Source: Yersinia nurmii
GTDB taxonomy: Bacteria; Pseudomonadota; Gammaproteobacteria; Enterobacterales; Enterobacteriaceae
Length of the DNA: 64,000 nucleotides
NCBI RefSeq assembly: GCF_001112925.1
Contig: NZ_CPYD01000013.1
Coordinates: forward strand, 62,001 to 126,000
Reading direction: 5' to 3'
Positions 8,473 to 17,077 of this stretch are shown one piece after another (the first letter of the stretch is position 1; the number at the start of each line of letters is the position of its first letter). Under the pieces are notes generated by a model, which saw only the letters and a list, made by a program, of their open reading frames with translations, was not told the DNA's origin and did not search any database. The position numbers and the translations under genes were made by a program.

Positions 8473-9730
8473 TGCCATTATCATTGGCGGCGGGCTGGCG
8501 GGGCTAACCTGCGGTATTCGTCTGGCGGAGCAGGGAAAGTCTTGCGCCATCGTCAGCGCAGGGCAAAGTGCGCTGCATTTTTCATCCGGTTCTCTCGATC
8601 TTTTGGCACAGTTGCCTGATGGCAGCGAAGTGCGCGAGCCTCTTACGGCATTGGAAGCCTTGGCGGCACAGGCACCTGAGCATCCTTACAGCAAAATGGG
8701 TGCTGTGGTCATCGATTTGGTGGATGAAGCGCAGAAATTACTGGAGCGTTGCCACCTTTCTTTTGTCGGTAGTGCAGTGGAAAACCACATGCGCATTACA
8801 CCGCTGGGCAGTCAGCGCCCAACCTGGCTAAGTCCTGCAGAAATTCCCACTACGTCGTTGAACGGCACTTTACCTTGGGAGCGAATTGCCGTTATCGGCA
8901 TTGAAGGATTCCTCGATTTTCAGCCGCAGATGGTGGCGGATTCCCTACAGGCGCAAGGGGTTGCGGCGACGTCCAGCTATATGCATTTGCCGGCATTAGA
9001 TCGGCTGCGTGATAACCCTAGTGAATTTCGCGCGGTGAATATCGCCCGGGTTCTGGATTTAGCGGAAAGCCTGCCACCGTTGGCTGAAGAACTGAGCCGC
9101 TTGTCTACGCACGCTCAGGCGATTTTATTGCCCGCCTGTATCGGTCTGGATAATCCGGTGCAGTTGGAAGCACTGCGACTGGCGGTCGGCAAGCCGATTA
9201 TGCTGTTGCCGACGCTGCCTCCATCGTTATTGGGCATGCGGCTACACCAGGCATTACGCCAACGTTTTCAACAGCTTGGTGGGTTGGTCATGCCGGGAGA
9301 TTCGGTACTACGCGCTGAACTCGAGGGTAATCGTGTCACAGGCTTGTATAGCCGTAACCACGGTGATATTCCGTTACGAGCGCCTCATGTTGTACTGGCG
9401 AGCGGCAGTTTCTTTAGCAACGGATTGATTGCTGGATTCGATCGGGTTTACGAACCTATTTTAGGGCTGGATATGCTGTCTCTGAGCAATCGGGCGGACT
9501 GGAGTCGCAGCGACATGTTTGATGCACAGCCTTACCTACAGTTCGGTGTGCAGACTGATAATCAGTTACGCGCTATGCGTGGTGGGGAGCCTTTGGAAAA
9601 TCTCTATGCGATTGGCGCGGTGTTGGGCGGCTATGACCCCCTACAGCAAGGCTGCGGTGCCGGAGTGTCATTAACCAGCGCTTTGTTCGCTGCTCAGCAG
9701 ATTACCGATGCCACGGAGGTCAAACTATGA
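8462..9730 (+). CDS. glpB: Anaerobic glycerol-3-phosphate dehydrogenase subunit B
   Basis: A 422-residue flavoprotein beginning MKFDAIIIGGGLAGLTCG, a dinucleotide-binding Rossmann motif at the extreme N-terminus. I chose the ATG at 8462 because it aligns with E. coli GlpB and overlaps the end of glpA, which suggests translational coupling. A longer open frame from 8351 is only overlap with glpA. It is the second catalytic subunit and passes electrons towards GlpC. The end overlaps glpC by 4 bp. Confidence 0.95.
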   Translation: MKFDAIIIGGGLAGLTCGIRLAEQGKSCAIVSAGQSALHFSSGSLDLLAQLPDGSEVREPLTALEALAAQAPEHPYSKMGAVVIDLVDEAQKLLERCHLSFVGSAVENHMRITPLGSQRPTWLSPAEIPTTSLNGTLPWERIAVIGIEGFLDFQPQMVADSLQAQGVAATSSYMHLPALDRLRDNPSEFRAVNIARVLDLAESLPPLAEELSRLSTHAQAILLPACIGLDNPVQLEALRLAVGKPIMLLPTLPPSLLGMRLHQALRQRFQQLGGLVMPGDSVLRAELEGNRVTGLYSRNHGDIPLRAPHVVLASGSFFSNGLIAGFDRVYEPILGLDMLSLSNRADWSRSDMFDAQPYLQFGVQTDNQLRAMRGGEPLENLYAIGAVLGGYDPLQQGCGAGVSLTSALFAAQQITDATEVKL

Positions 9731-10926
9731 GTTTGCCGCGGGATAACAGCTTCGAAAGCTGCATTAAATGTACGGTATGTACCACATATTGCCCGGTAGC
9801 CAAGGTAAATCCTCTTTATCCTGGGCCAAAGCAGGCAGGGCCAGATGGCGAACGTCTGCGATTAAAAGATCCGATGCTGTATGACGAAGCGCTGAAATAT
9901 TGTACCAACTGTAAACGTTGCGAAGTGGCTTGTCCTTCCGACGTTAAAATCGGCGACATTATTCAACGTGCTAAAGCCAGCTACGGCAGTAATAAACCAA
10001 AACTGCGTGACGCCATTTTAAGCCATACCGATTTGATGGGTTCTTTGTCTACGCCATTTGCACCGGTAGTGAATGCTATCACTGGATTAAAACCAGTGCG
10101 TAACTTGCTGGATAAAGCCCTGAAAATCGATCATCGCCGTGAATTGCCTAAATATTCCTTTGGTACTTTCCGCCGCTGGTATCGTCAGCAGGCGGCTAAA
10201 CAGCAACAATATGCCGAACAGGTGGCATTTTTCCACGGCTGCTTTGTTAACTACAATCATCCGCAGCTAGGGAAAGATTTAATCAGCGTTTTCAATGCGA
10301 TGAATATCGGCGTGCAGTTGCTCAAACGAGAAAAGTGCTGTGGCGTGCCTTTGATTGCCAACGGCTTTATCGATCAGGCTAAAAAGCAGGCTAAAGTTAA
10401 TCTCGAATCGCTGACAGATGCGGTCATCACGCGGGATATTCCGGTGGTTGCCACTTCTTCCAGCTGTACTTTTACTCTGCGAGATGAATATCCTCATTTA
10501 TTGGATGTGGATACCACGCCGGTGCGAGACCGCGTTGAACTGGCTACTCGTTATATTTACCGTTTACTGGACCAGGGGCGGGAATTACCGCTGAAACGCC
10601 TGCCGCTGCGCATTGCTTACCATACGCCGTGTCATATGGAGAAAATGGGCTGGACCGCTTATACACTGGCGTTACTGCGTCGAATTCCCGGCGTCGAGCT
10701 GATTACGCTGGATTCTCAATGTTGCGGCATTGCCGGTACTTATGGTTTTAAATCTGAGAATTACGCCACTTCTCAAGGCATTGGTGCTTCGTTATTCCGT
10801 CAGATTGAGGAAAGCGAGGTAGATTTGGTGATTACGGACTGTGAAACCTGTAAATGGCAGATTGAAATGTCGACCAGCAAGAAATGTGAGCATCCGATTA
10901 CGCTACTGGCTCGTGCTTTAGCGTAA
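9727..10926 (+). CDS. glpC: Anaerobic glycerol-3-phosphate dehydrogenase subunit C (iron-sulfur, membrane anchor)
   Basis: A 399-residue protein with two 4Fe-4S motifs near the N-terminus: CIKCTVCTTYCPV (around residue 13) and CTNCKRCEVACPS (around residue 60). Two CCG-type domains follow, seen as EKCCGVPL and SQCCGIAGTYG, the class that binds further clusters in heterodisulfide-reductase-like proteins. GlpC holds GlpAB at the membrane and transfers electrons to menaquinone. It overlaps glpB by 4 bp and is the last gene of the operon. Confidence 0.96.
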   Translation: MSLPRDNSFESCIKCTVCTTYCPVAKVNPLYPGPKQAGPDGERLRLKDPMLYDEALKYCTNCKRCEVACPSDVKIGDIIQRAKASYGSNKPKLRDAILSHTDLMGSLSTPFAPVVNAITGLKPVRNLLDKALKIDHRRELPKYSFGTFRRWYRQQAAKQQQYAEQVAFFHGCFVNYNHPQLGKDLISVFNAMNIGVQLLKREKCCGVPLIANGFIDQAKKQAKVNLESLTDAVITRDIPVVATSSSCTFTLRDEYPHLLDVDTTPVRDRVELATRYIYRLLDQGRELPLKRLPLRIAYHTPCHMEKMGWTAYTLALLRRIPGVELITLDSQCCGIAGTYGFKSENYATSQGIGASLFRQIEESEVDLVITDCETCKWQIEMSTSKKCEHPITLLARALA

Positions 10927-10932
10927 ACAATC

Positions 10933-11000
10933 AGAGCGCCGCTGTGGCGCTCAAATCTGGTGAGAAAACCCCGCAGGGAGCGTTACGGCTCCGCTGCGGG
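10933..11000. terminator. Two hairpins between convergent glpC and dcrB
   Basis: GAGCGCC/TGGCGCTC (10933-10951) and a long CCGCAG...CTGCGG stem with an inner GGAGC/GGCTCC stem (about 10969-11000) fill the gap. Neither has a strong T tract on the plus strand, but their place between two convergent genes suggests shared transcription ends. Confidence 0.5.
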
Positions 11001-11011
11001 ATTATCTGCAT

Positions 11012-11536
11012 TTATTTCAGCTTCAGGGTGCTGATAATGGATTCAGTTTCGGTCTGTGCCTGCTGTTGATTTTCGGCTGGAACGGTAATTTGCAGTGTCA
11101 TGCTGTTGTTATCGACGTTACCCATAACGACCGATGAGTAAGCCTTCTGACCGCCGCTTGTGATAATGCTATCCAGTTGCTGCAACGGCTTGCCGTCAAC
11201 CTGAATGGTTTTATTGGTAACGATTTGCAGATTAGCATCGCGACCTTTTTGCTGTTCGATCAAACGCTGGGCCAACACATCCAACCCCGCGGTGTCTTTT
11301 TCATTCAAAATGATCACCACGGCTTTTTCACCGTTTTTGGTCGCATAAACGCGTTTATTACTGGAAGGGCTGCTGATTTTATCGCTTTGATCGGTAAATT
11401 CTGCGGGCAGAACCAGTGCGATATTACCTTCCAATAAACTCACCGGCTGACCAACGTTGTTGTCGTTTTTGACATCACAGGCGCTTAGCCCGGTAACCAA
11501 TAAACCAACGGCGAAAAGTTTGGTTATCTTATTCAT
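11012..11536 (-). CDS. dcrB: DcrB-family lipoprotein
   Basis: A 174-residue protein with a lipoprotein signal (hydrophobic run, then LLVTGLSAC with the lipobox Cys at residue 20). The mature part resembles DcrB, a periplasm-facing lipoprotein needed in E. coli for infection by phages C1 and C6. E. coli dcrB lies in the same yhh neighbourhood near yhhQ, tusA and zntA, which supports the name. Its molecular role is not established. Confidence 0.85.
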   Translation of the reverse strand: MNKITKLFAVGLLVTGLSACDVKNDNNVGQPVSLLEGNIALVLPAEFTDQSDKISSPSSNKRVYATKNGEKAVVIILNEKDTAGLDVLAQRLIEQQKGRDANLQIVTNKTIQVDGKPLQQLDSIITSGGQKAYSSVVMGNVDNNSMTLQITVPAENQQQAQTETESIISTLKLK

Positions 11537-11714
11537 GGGAATTCCTTCTGGATGAGAGTCTTTAACCTTGACTGAATTACCCGTATCGCACCTTATTCAG
11601 CGGATAAAAGCAACAGGCTGCTCGGTAAAGAATTGTGAGTACGCGGGTATTACACGGAATTACAGAAGAATCTGGCGGCCGCAGGCGGGCCGCCATTAAC
11701 CGGCAGGTGGCAGA

Positions 11715-12383
11715 TTAGCCGATTTGTACCGCTGGCTGCGACGCCGTTTTGCTGGCAAAATATTTCAGTAGCATATTCAGCATTACGCCATAGGCAGGTA
11801 AGAAAAACAGCAGGCAGATCAGTAGCTTAAATGTGTAGTCTACCAAAGCTATTTCGACCCAATTGGCCGCCATAAAGGGATCGCTGCTCTTATAGAAGGC
11901 AATAAAGAAGAAGGCCAGCGTATCGCTGATATTGCCAAAGAACATCGCTGCCGTAGGTGCAACCCACCAAGCGCTGCGCTGACGCAGACGGTTAAACACT
12001 TGTACATCCAGAATCTGCCCTAATACGTAGGCCATAAAGCTGGCTACAGCGATACGGGCTACCATCACGTTAAAGCTACTGAGCGCGGGGAATCCCTGCC
12101 AGCTTCCCTGAAAGAACAGGGCCGAAACCAGATAGGAAATGACCAATGCAGGTAACATCACTGAGAGAATAATGCGGCGAGCTAAAGGTGCACCAAAAAT
12201 CCGCACGGTCAGGTCGGTAGCTAAAAAGATAAAGGGAAAGGTAAAAGCTCCCCATGTGGTGTGAAAACCGAAGATAGCGATCGGTAATTGCACCAGATAG
12301 TTACTGGATGTGATGATGACAATATGGAATAGCGAAAGCCATACCAAAGCGGTCATCCGCTGTTGGGGCGTAAACGAAAACAT
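11715..12383 (-). CDS. yhhQ: Queuosine precursor (preQ0/preQ1) transporter YhhQ
   Basis: A 222-residue inner-membrane protein of the COG1738 family with about six membrane segments and the conserved ITSSNYLVQLP and TDLTVRIFG stretches. I chose the start at 12383 (MFSFTPQQRM) because it aligns with E. coli YhhQ. An open extension to 12485 runs through what appears to be a riboswitch and is rejected. E. coli YhhQ is involved in uptake of the queuosine precursor preQ0. A preQ1-I-like element just upstream fits that function. Confidence 0.92.
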   Translation of the reverse strand: MFSFTPQQRMTALVWLSLFHIVIITSSNYLVQLPIAIFGFHTTWGAFTFPFIFLATDLTVRIFGAPLARRIILSVMLPALVISYLVSALFFQGSWQGFPALSSFNVMVARIAVASFMAYVLGQILDVQVFNRLRQRSAWWVAPTAAMFFGNISDTLAFFFIAFYKSSDPFMAANWVEIALVDYTFKLLICLLFFLPAYGVMLNMLLKYFASKTASQPAVQIG

Positions 12384-12390
12384 AGATATG

Positions 12391-12423
12391 ACCTTTTTGG
12401 TTATTGGGGTGAGGGAACCCAAA
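12391..12423 (-). promoter_or_regulatory. Probable preQ1-I riboswitch in the yhhQ leader
   Basis: Read on the minus strand the 33 bases form TTGGG, a C/T-rich loop TTCCCTCAC, CCCAA, then TAACCAAAAAGG. This is the compact preQ1 class I fold: a 5-bp P1 stem, a loop whose Cs can pair with the last GG of an A-rich tail, and a ribosome-binding site (AAGG, 7 bases before the yhhQ ATG) inside that pseudoknot. It is very similar in order and spacing to the Thermoanaerobacter tengcongensis preQ1-I aptamer. The downstream gene transports queuosine precursors, so ligand binding would block translation. Fold and ligand are inferred. Confidence 0.75.
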
Positions 12424-12611
12424 CAAAATGTGCCCGCAGTTTCTGCGGCGCGGCGGCATAATACTTGTTTGCGCAACGAATGCAATGGTTAATTTTAGCG
12501 CAAACGTTAGCGTAGCTTGCACCGCAAAATGGGCGGAGTAAACTAGCTGCCCTTCATCGGCCACTTCCCGCCGAGATTAAAATTTGCTCAATCGCTGATA
12601 AGAGAAAACCT

Positions 12612-12863
12612 ATGACAGATCTTTTTGCCCATCCGGATAAAACCCTTGATACGCTGGGCCTGCGGTGCCCGGAACCGGTGATGATGGTGCGGAAAACGGT
12701 TCGCCATATGGAAGAAGGGCAGACCTTACTGATTATCGCCGACGATCCTGCCACAACCCGCGATATTCCCGGATTTTGCCGCTTTATGGATCATGAGTTG
12801 GTGGCTCAGGAAGTGGAAGCCGCTCCTTATCGCTATCTGGTGCGTAAAGGCATTCAGGCTTAG
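12612..12863 (+). CDS. tusA: Sulfur carrier protein TusA
   Basis: An 83-residue protein starting [28 protein letters not shown]-like sequence, with the CPxP motif (Cys near residue 19) that carries the persulfide. TusA accepts sulfur from IscS and passes it to TusBCD for 2-thiolation of tRNA wobble uridine. It is divergent from yhhQ and convergent with zntA, as in E. coli. Length is normal (E. coli 81). Confidence 0.96.
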   Translation: MTDLFAHPDKTLDTLGLRCPEPVMMVRKTVRHMEEGQTLLIIADDPATTRDIPGFCRFMDHELVAQEVEAAPYRYLVRKGIQA

Positions 12864-12874
12864 TCAGGAAAAAA

Positions 12875-12897
12875 CCAAGGCTCGTGCAGAGCCTTGG
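12875..12897 (-). terminator. Terminator of zntA
   Basis: A perfect 9-bp stem CCAAGGCTC / GAGCCTTGG with a 5-base loop lies between tusA and zntA. On the minus strand it is followed by six Ts, so it is an intrinsic terminator for zntA. On the plus strand there is no T tract. Confidence 0.85.
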
Positions 12898-12930
12898 GAG
12901 TGAATAATATTCGGATAAAATTCTACCCGG

Positions 12931-15246
12931 TTATATTTCGCGTTTCCTCAGTAATCTCAATGCGTTGGCGGTAACGAGAGCCGTTGCACCCGAATCGGCC
13001 AGCACTGCCAGCCACAAACCGGTTAATCCCAGCAAAGTAGTAATCAGAAAAATTCCCTTTAATCCCAGCGCAATAGCGATGTTTTGCCGAATATTGGCGC
13101 GAGCGGCTCGCGAGAGCACGATGATTTCCGCTAATCCGGTCAGCCGGTTGTGGGTCAACGCGGCATCGGCGGTTTCCAGCGCCACATCGGTTCCGCTTCC
13201 CATAGCGACGCCAATACTGGCGGCCTTCATCGCGGGCGCATCGTTTATGCCATCACCGACCATGACCGTGGGTTTAGCCTCATTCAGCGCGGTGACCGCC
13301 ACCACTTTGTCCGCGGGTAATAATCCTGCTCGATAGTCGATGCCTAGTTCATTGGCGATTGCCGCTGCGGCTCTCGGGTTGTCACCAGTTAGCATCACGC
13401 CCTGAATACCTAGGTTTCTCAACGCACTAATCGCCTGTTTTGCATCTGTGCGCAGAGTATCCCGCAGCGCCATCAGACCAATAAAGCGCCCCTCTTCCAG
13501 CACCGCAACTGCGGTTTTACCGCTGCTTTCTAACTGATCCAACTGTGTTTGCCAGTGGTTATCTAGCGATTGTGGAGCCAGTTTTCCCGGAGAACTGACC
13601 AATACTTTGATGCCGTTAACGACCCCTTCGACGCCAATACCTGCCAACGCCCGACGGTCCTCTGCGGGAGGTAGCGACGTCGATTCCCGCGCGGCACGCT
13701 GTAAAATTGCCGTCGCTAAGGGATGGTGGGAACCGGCTTCTACGGCGGCGGCTAGCGTTAACAGGCGATTTTCCGTCACGCCATCTACCGGCAACACGTC
13801 GGTGACCTGAGGCTTACCTTCTGTCAGCGTGCCGGTTTTATCGAAGGCAACGGTTTGAATGACGCCAAGTTGCTCCAATGCTGCTCCGCCTTTAATCAAC
13901 GCGCCGCGACGGGTTGCCGCCGCCAGTGCGGAAGTAATGGCCGCAGGCGTGGAGATAACCAGGGCACAAGGACAGCCGATTAATAACAGGGTCAGGCCTC
14001 GATAAATCCAAGGTTCCCAAGGCTGGCCGTAGAACATAGGTGGAATCAAAATCACCAAAACGGACAGCAGCATAATTAATGGGGTGTAAATGCGGCTAAA
14101 GCGATCGATAAAGCGTTCAATCGGCGCGCGGCGTTCTTCGGCTTCTTCAATTAACTGTAAAATGCGGTCAATGGCGTTATTACCCGGCTCGGAGACTACG
14201 CGCATTTCGGCAGATCTGTCGATGGAAAGGCTGCCTGCCGCCACTTTGTCACCTTGTTGTCGTTCAACCGGAATTGACTCGCCGGTTAAGGCACTTTCAT
14301 CGAAGCTGGCAAAAGGTGTAACCAGCTCTGCATCGGCTGGCAGACGCGCACCGGGCGCAATTTCAATTACGTCTCCTGGCCGTAAACTGCTGACAGGAAC
14401 CAGACTGCGTTGCCCATTCTTGAGTAGCAAAGCGTCTTCCGGTACCAGCGCCATCAGGGCTGAAACGCCGCGTCGGGCACGATTGGCGGCGTAAGACTCT
14501 AATAGTTCGCCTAACATAAATAGCAGCAATACCATCGCGGCCTCTGCCGTTGCGCCGATAAATAACGCGCCAATGGCTGCCACACTCATCAAGGTTTCAA
14601 TGGCAAAAGGCGTGCCGGAACGAATCAGTTTCAGCGCCTTACCGGCGATAGGAACTAACCCCACCAGGGTCGTGACGATAAAGGCGATGCGGCCACTTTC
14701 TTCGCTAACTAATGAAATTCCCCAACTGGCTAACATCAAAAGCGTCAGTACGATTATTGGTAAATATTCGCGAAACTTATTTTCATTGGCCGCCATTTTT
14801 TGCCCTGATTTGGGGCTATCCAGCAGGCTGAATCCCGCTTTGGCGACGGCGTTTTGTACCTGTTGGCTGACGTCAGTTTTAGCATCTACCACCAACTTTT
14901 CCGTAGAAAATAGCACTTTGGCTTGGTCTACGCCGGAGATACCGCCTACGGCATTTTCAATCTTACGTGCGCAGCTTGGACAATCCATCCCCTTGATATG
15001 CCAGCTATAACGCTGACCGCCGGTGCTGGGTAGCCCTTCTAATTCGCTTTCATTCTCTGACGTATCAGGTTTGGCACTGCTGCAACAGCTGGAAGAATGT
15101 GAGTGTTTACTCGCGTGAGATACCTCTTCGACCGCTGTATTTGTTGCGCTACAGCAATGTGTATCGGCTGTATGAATATGTTCGTCACCTTCATTGTAGT
15201 GGTCATGAACTTCATCTGAATGTTGGTGGTCGCGATGTGAATGCAT
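12931..15246 (-). CDS. zntA: Zn2+/Cd2+/Pb2+-exporting P-type ATPase ZntA
   Basis: A 771-residue P1B-type ATPase. After a His- and Cys-rich tail (about residues 1-60, with many HxH, CC and SHSSSCC pairs), a heavy-metal-associated domain carries GMDCPSC at 86-92. Then come the membrane metal site CPC in GCPCALVIS, the phosphorylation motif DKTGTLT and the hinge GDGINDAP. It pumps Zn2+, Cd2+ and Pb2+ out of the cytoplasm. The N-terminal tail is longer and richer in His than that of E. coli ZntA (732 residues). The start follows GGGGGCACT. A ZntR-type promoter lies upstream. Confidence 0.96.
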   Translation of the reverse strand: MHSHRDHQHSDEVHDHYNEGDEHIHTADTHCCSATNTAVEEVSHASKHSHSSSCCSSAKPDTSENESELEGLPSTGGQRYSWHIKGMDCPSCARKIENAVGGISGVDQAKVLFSTEKLVVDAKTDVSQQVQNAVAKAGFSLLDSPKSGQKMAANENKFREYLPIIVLTLLMLASWGISLVSEESGRIAFIVTTLVGLVPIAGKALKLIRSGTPFAIETLMSVAAIGALFIGATAEAAMVLLLFMLGELLESYAANRARRGVSALMALVPEDALLLKNGQRSLVPVSSLRPGDVIEIAPGARLPADAELVTPFASFDESALTGESIPVERQQGDKVAAGSLSIDRSAEMRVVSEPGNNAIDRILQLIEEAEERRAPIERFIDRFSRIYTPLIMLLSVLVILIPPMFYGQPWEPWIYRGLTLLLIGCPCALVISTPAAITSALAAATRRGALIKGGAALEQLGVIQTVAFDKTGTLTEGKPQVTDVLPVDGVTENRLLTLAAAVEAGSHHPLATAILQRAARESTSLPPAEDRRALAGIGVEGVVNGIKVLVSSPGKLAPQSLDNHWQTQLDQLESSGKTAVAVLEEGRFIGLMALRDTLRTDAKQAISALRNLGIQGVMLTGDNPRAAAAIANELGIDYRAGLLPADKVVAVTALNEAKPTVMVGDGINDAPAMKAASIGVAMGSGTDVALETADAALTHNRLTGLAEIIVLSRAARANIRQNIAIALGLKGIFLITTLLGLTGLWLAVLADSGATALVTANALRLLRKREI

Positions 15247-15284
15247 AGTGCCCCCGGAACAGTTAATTCACCGTTGATGACAGG

Positions 15285-15316
15285 ACTCTACACCTTGGAG
15301 CTTACTCCAGAGTCAA
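15285..15316 (-). promoter_or_regulatory. ZntR-regulated zntA promoter
   Basis: On the minus strand TTGACT (-35) and TAGAGT (-10) are separated by 20 bp that include CTGGAGTAAGCTCCAAG, an imperfect palindrome. This overlong spacer with a central palindrome is the hallmark of MerR-family promoters and is nearly the same as the E. coli zntA promoter bound by ZntR. Expression is therefore expected to rise with zinc, cadmium or lead. ZntR itself is not in the window. Confidence 0.85.
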
Positions 15317-15410
15317 GAGAAGGATGAGAATTATTGCTAAATAGAGTTCGATTGATTAACCACGGGGATTTGATGTGCAGGTGAATGTGTGAAGAAGGTA
15401 GAAAGCGCAA

Positions 15411-15428
15411 CGCCCCGTCCGTGGGGCG
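15411..15428 (-). terminator. Possible terminator of yhhN
   Basis: CGCCCC and GGGGCG form a 6-bp G+C stem just downstream of the yhhN stop. The T content after it on the minus strand is low (TTGCGCTTTC), so termination may be weak. Confidence 0.45.
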
Positions 15429-15435
15429 TAGATAT

Positions 15436-16062
15436 TTACAGATATAGCGAGCGGACAATCAGGAAGTGGCCGACAAAATAGCAACCCGCGACCAGTGCAT
15501 CAGCGGCTTTGAAAGAAAAACGATAGCGACTGATCAGCCAGATAATATTGGCTAACAGCAGCAAAGAAGTGCCGATCAGCAGCGAAAAGCCAAAATCGGT
15601 GCTACGTAAGAAGTATTGCTCACCGGCAACCCACACCATCAATAGCGTCATGGCGACATAGGTTGCGATCGGCCAGCGCATTTCTTCCAACCGGGTCCAG
15701 ATTGTTGCCAGTAACAGTGCACCTATGATGATTAGCACCAGCGGCAGCGGCCAGAAAATACTGACTGTCATCTGGGTCGCGAAACTGATGGTATACAGCA
15801 GGTGAGAAAGGAAGAATGCGCCAATGGCATAAAGTAAGCGCTCACTGGGTAGTAATAGCAAAGCGTCGGCAGCCATAGTGGCCAGCAGCCCGAGGACGAT
15901 CAGATAGCCGGCTGGCCCAAGCACCGGAGCTTGCCAGGCGAGGAGAACCAGGAGTAACAGGGTTACGGGTTTGAATACCCAACGTTGCCAGCGTGGTCCA
16001 CGATAGCTGGCGTCAACAAACAACCAACCAGAAAAAAATACAGCGAGGAATGGCCAACTCAT
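15436..16062 (-). CDS. yhhN: YhhN-family membrane protein (lysoplasmalogenase-like)
   Basis: A 208-residue, very hydrophobic protein with about seven to eight membrane segments, matching the YhhN/TMEM86 family. Members in animals and Legionella hydrolyse lysoplasmalogens; the role in enterobacteria is unknown. Its place beside zntA agrees with the E. coli order. The ATG at 16062 follows GAAGGATAAAAA, a usable ribosome-binding site. Confidence 0.85.
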   Translation of the reverse strand: MSWPFLAVFFSGWLFVDASYRGPRWQRWVFKPVTLLLLVLLAWQAPVLGPAGYLIVLGLLATMAADALLLLPSERLLYAIGAFFLSHLLYTISFATQMTVSIFWPLPLVLIIIGALLLATIWTRLEEMRWPIATYVAMTLLMVWVAGEQYFLRSTDFGFSLLIGTSLLLLANIIWLISRYRFSFKAADALVAGCYFVGHFLIVRSLYL

Positions 16063-16557
16063 TTTTTATCCTTCTTCTCAAAAGTTTCTGCAAAAAATAC
16101 CCGCTCGGTAACGATAATTATCAGCCAATGTCTCTTCTCAGTGTAGGGGATCGTCAGGATGAACAACAGGGGCTATTCGGTTACTAATGATTTTTTGCAT
16201 GAGATTTTATATGTCATGCAAAGGCGTGAATCCGCAGGTCAAAATGCATACTTGTGTACGTGAAAAACAGACTCTTAAGTAAGTGTGATAATTATTTCAT
16301 ATAAATATATTAACTTAATTAAATGATTTCTTGTTACATCAAGGCAACTTTTCGTTAATAAAAGTATAGAAAACAACCTGAGCAGATGCTATTAATATTC
16401 CCCGAGTTTAATGGGTCACAGTATTGAACCCGGTAATATACGAGAATTGACGCAGGCTTATAACGCCATATAAGCGGTAGAGAATAATAATGCTCTGCCA
16501 TGCTGTCAGTTTATTTCTGCCACTTCAATATGAGCGCTATTTGCCAGACATTAAAAA
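16063..16557. other. Intergenic region, A+T-rich, with an inverted repeat
   Basis: A 495-bp stretch between divergent genes that holds no convincing coding sequence. A perfect 9-bp inverted repeat, TTTGCATGA and TCATGCAAA separated by 11 bp, is at 16194-16222, about 130 bp upstream of the yhhN start; it could be an operator. The rest is A+T-rich and must contain promoters for yhhN and for the gene at 16558, but I cannot place them with confidence. Confidence 0.5.
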
Positions 16558-16929
16558 ATGAAAAAAGAAAAATTGTTACTTATCATGGTAATGACTCTTT
16601 CCGTCTGTTCTGCTGCCTATAGTGCGGAATTTTCCGACTTTACCTACAATTGCAAGTTAGTCAAGAATGGGCGGGCTATAATTGAGCTGCGCAATGATAA
16701 TTTCTATGTCACTTTCGTCGATAATCGAAAAAATCCCGCTAGGATGCATTATGGCAAAGCCGATATCTTAAATAACCGCGATCCTGTCTATAATAAATAC
16801 CTGAAGAATATCGATCAGAATAAGCCCGTGGTATTAATTCATCAGTATGGCAATGAAGTTTGGATTAAAGGGGATTCTGATGAAGATTGGATGGATCACG
16901 GTGAATGGTGCAAATCGGCGGAGGGTTAA
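16558..16929 (+). CDS. Small secreted protein of unknown function
   Basis: A 123-residue protein that I do not recognise. It has a clear Sec signal peptide (MKKEK, hydrophobic core, cleavage after ...AAYSA near residue 23). The mature protein is hydrophilic and has two Cys residues, one in YNCKLV near its start and one in EWCKSA near its end, which could form one disulfide. No strong ribosome-binding site is visible before the ATG. It lies between yhhN and a DUF1820 gene, a place where E. coli has no equivalent. Being periplasmic or secreted is inferred from the signal peptide alone. Confidence 0.7.
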   Translation: MKKEKLLLIMVMTLSVCSAAYSAEFSDFTYNCKLVKNGRAIIELRNDNFYVTFVDNRKNPARMHYGKADILNNRDPVYNKYLKNIDQNKPVVLIHQYGNEVWIKGDSDEDWMDHGEWCKSAEG

Positions 16930-17077
16930 GCAATCGCTGGCAAGTCTGATTGACAGTCGAGTGACAGAATAAACCCGCTAATCGCACGGATGCGTCTTTA
17001 AGCCCTTCATGGTATGTTAATAACCGGTTCTCTTCCCCTGAAAGCTTGATTATCGAAGGATAGCGATAGGTAACGCC

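Noticed and set aside
12965-13336. Plus-strand open frame inside zntA
   Set aside because: It is antisense to a clearly conserved ATPase domain, has no ribosome-binding site and resembles no protein family.
14090-14494. Plus-strand open frame of 134 codons inside zntA
   Set aside because: The frame is a shadow of the conserved zntA actuator-domain sequence on the other strand.
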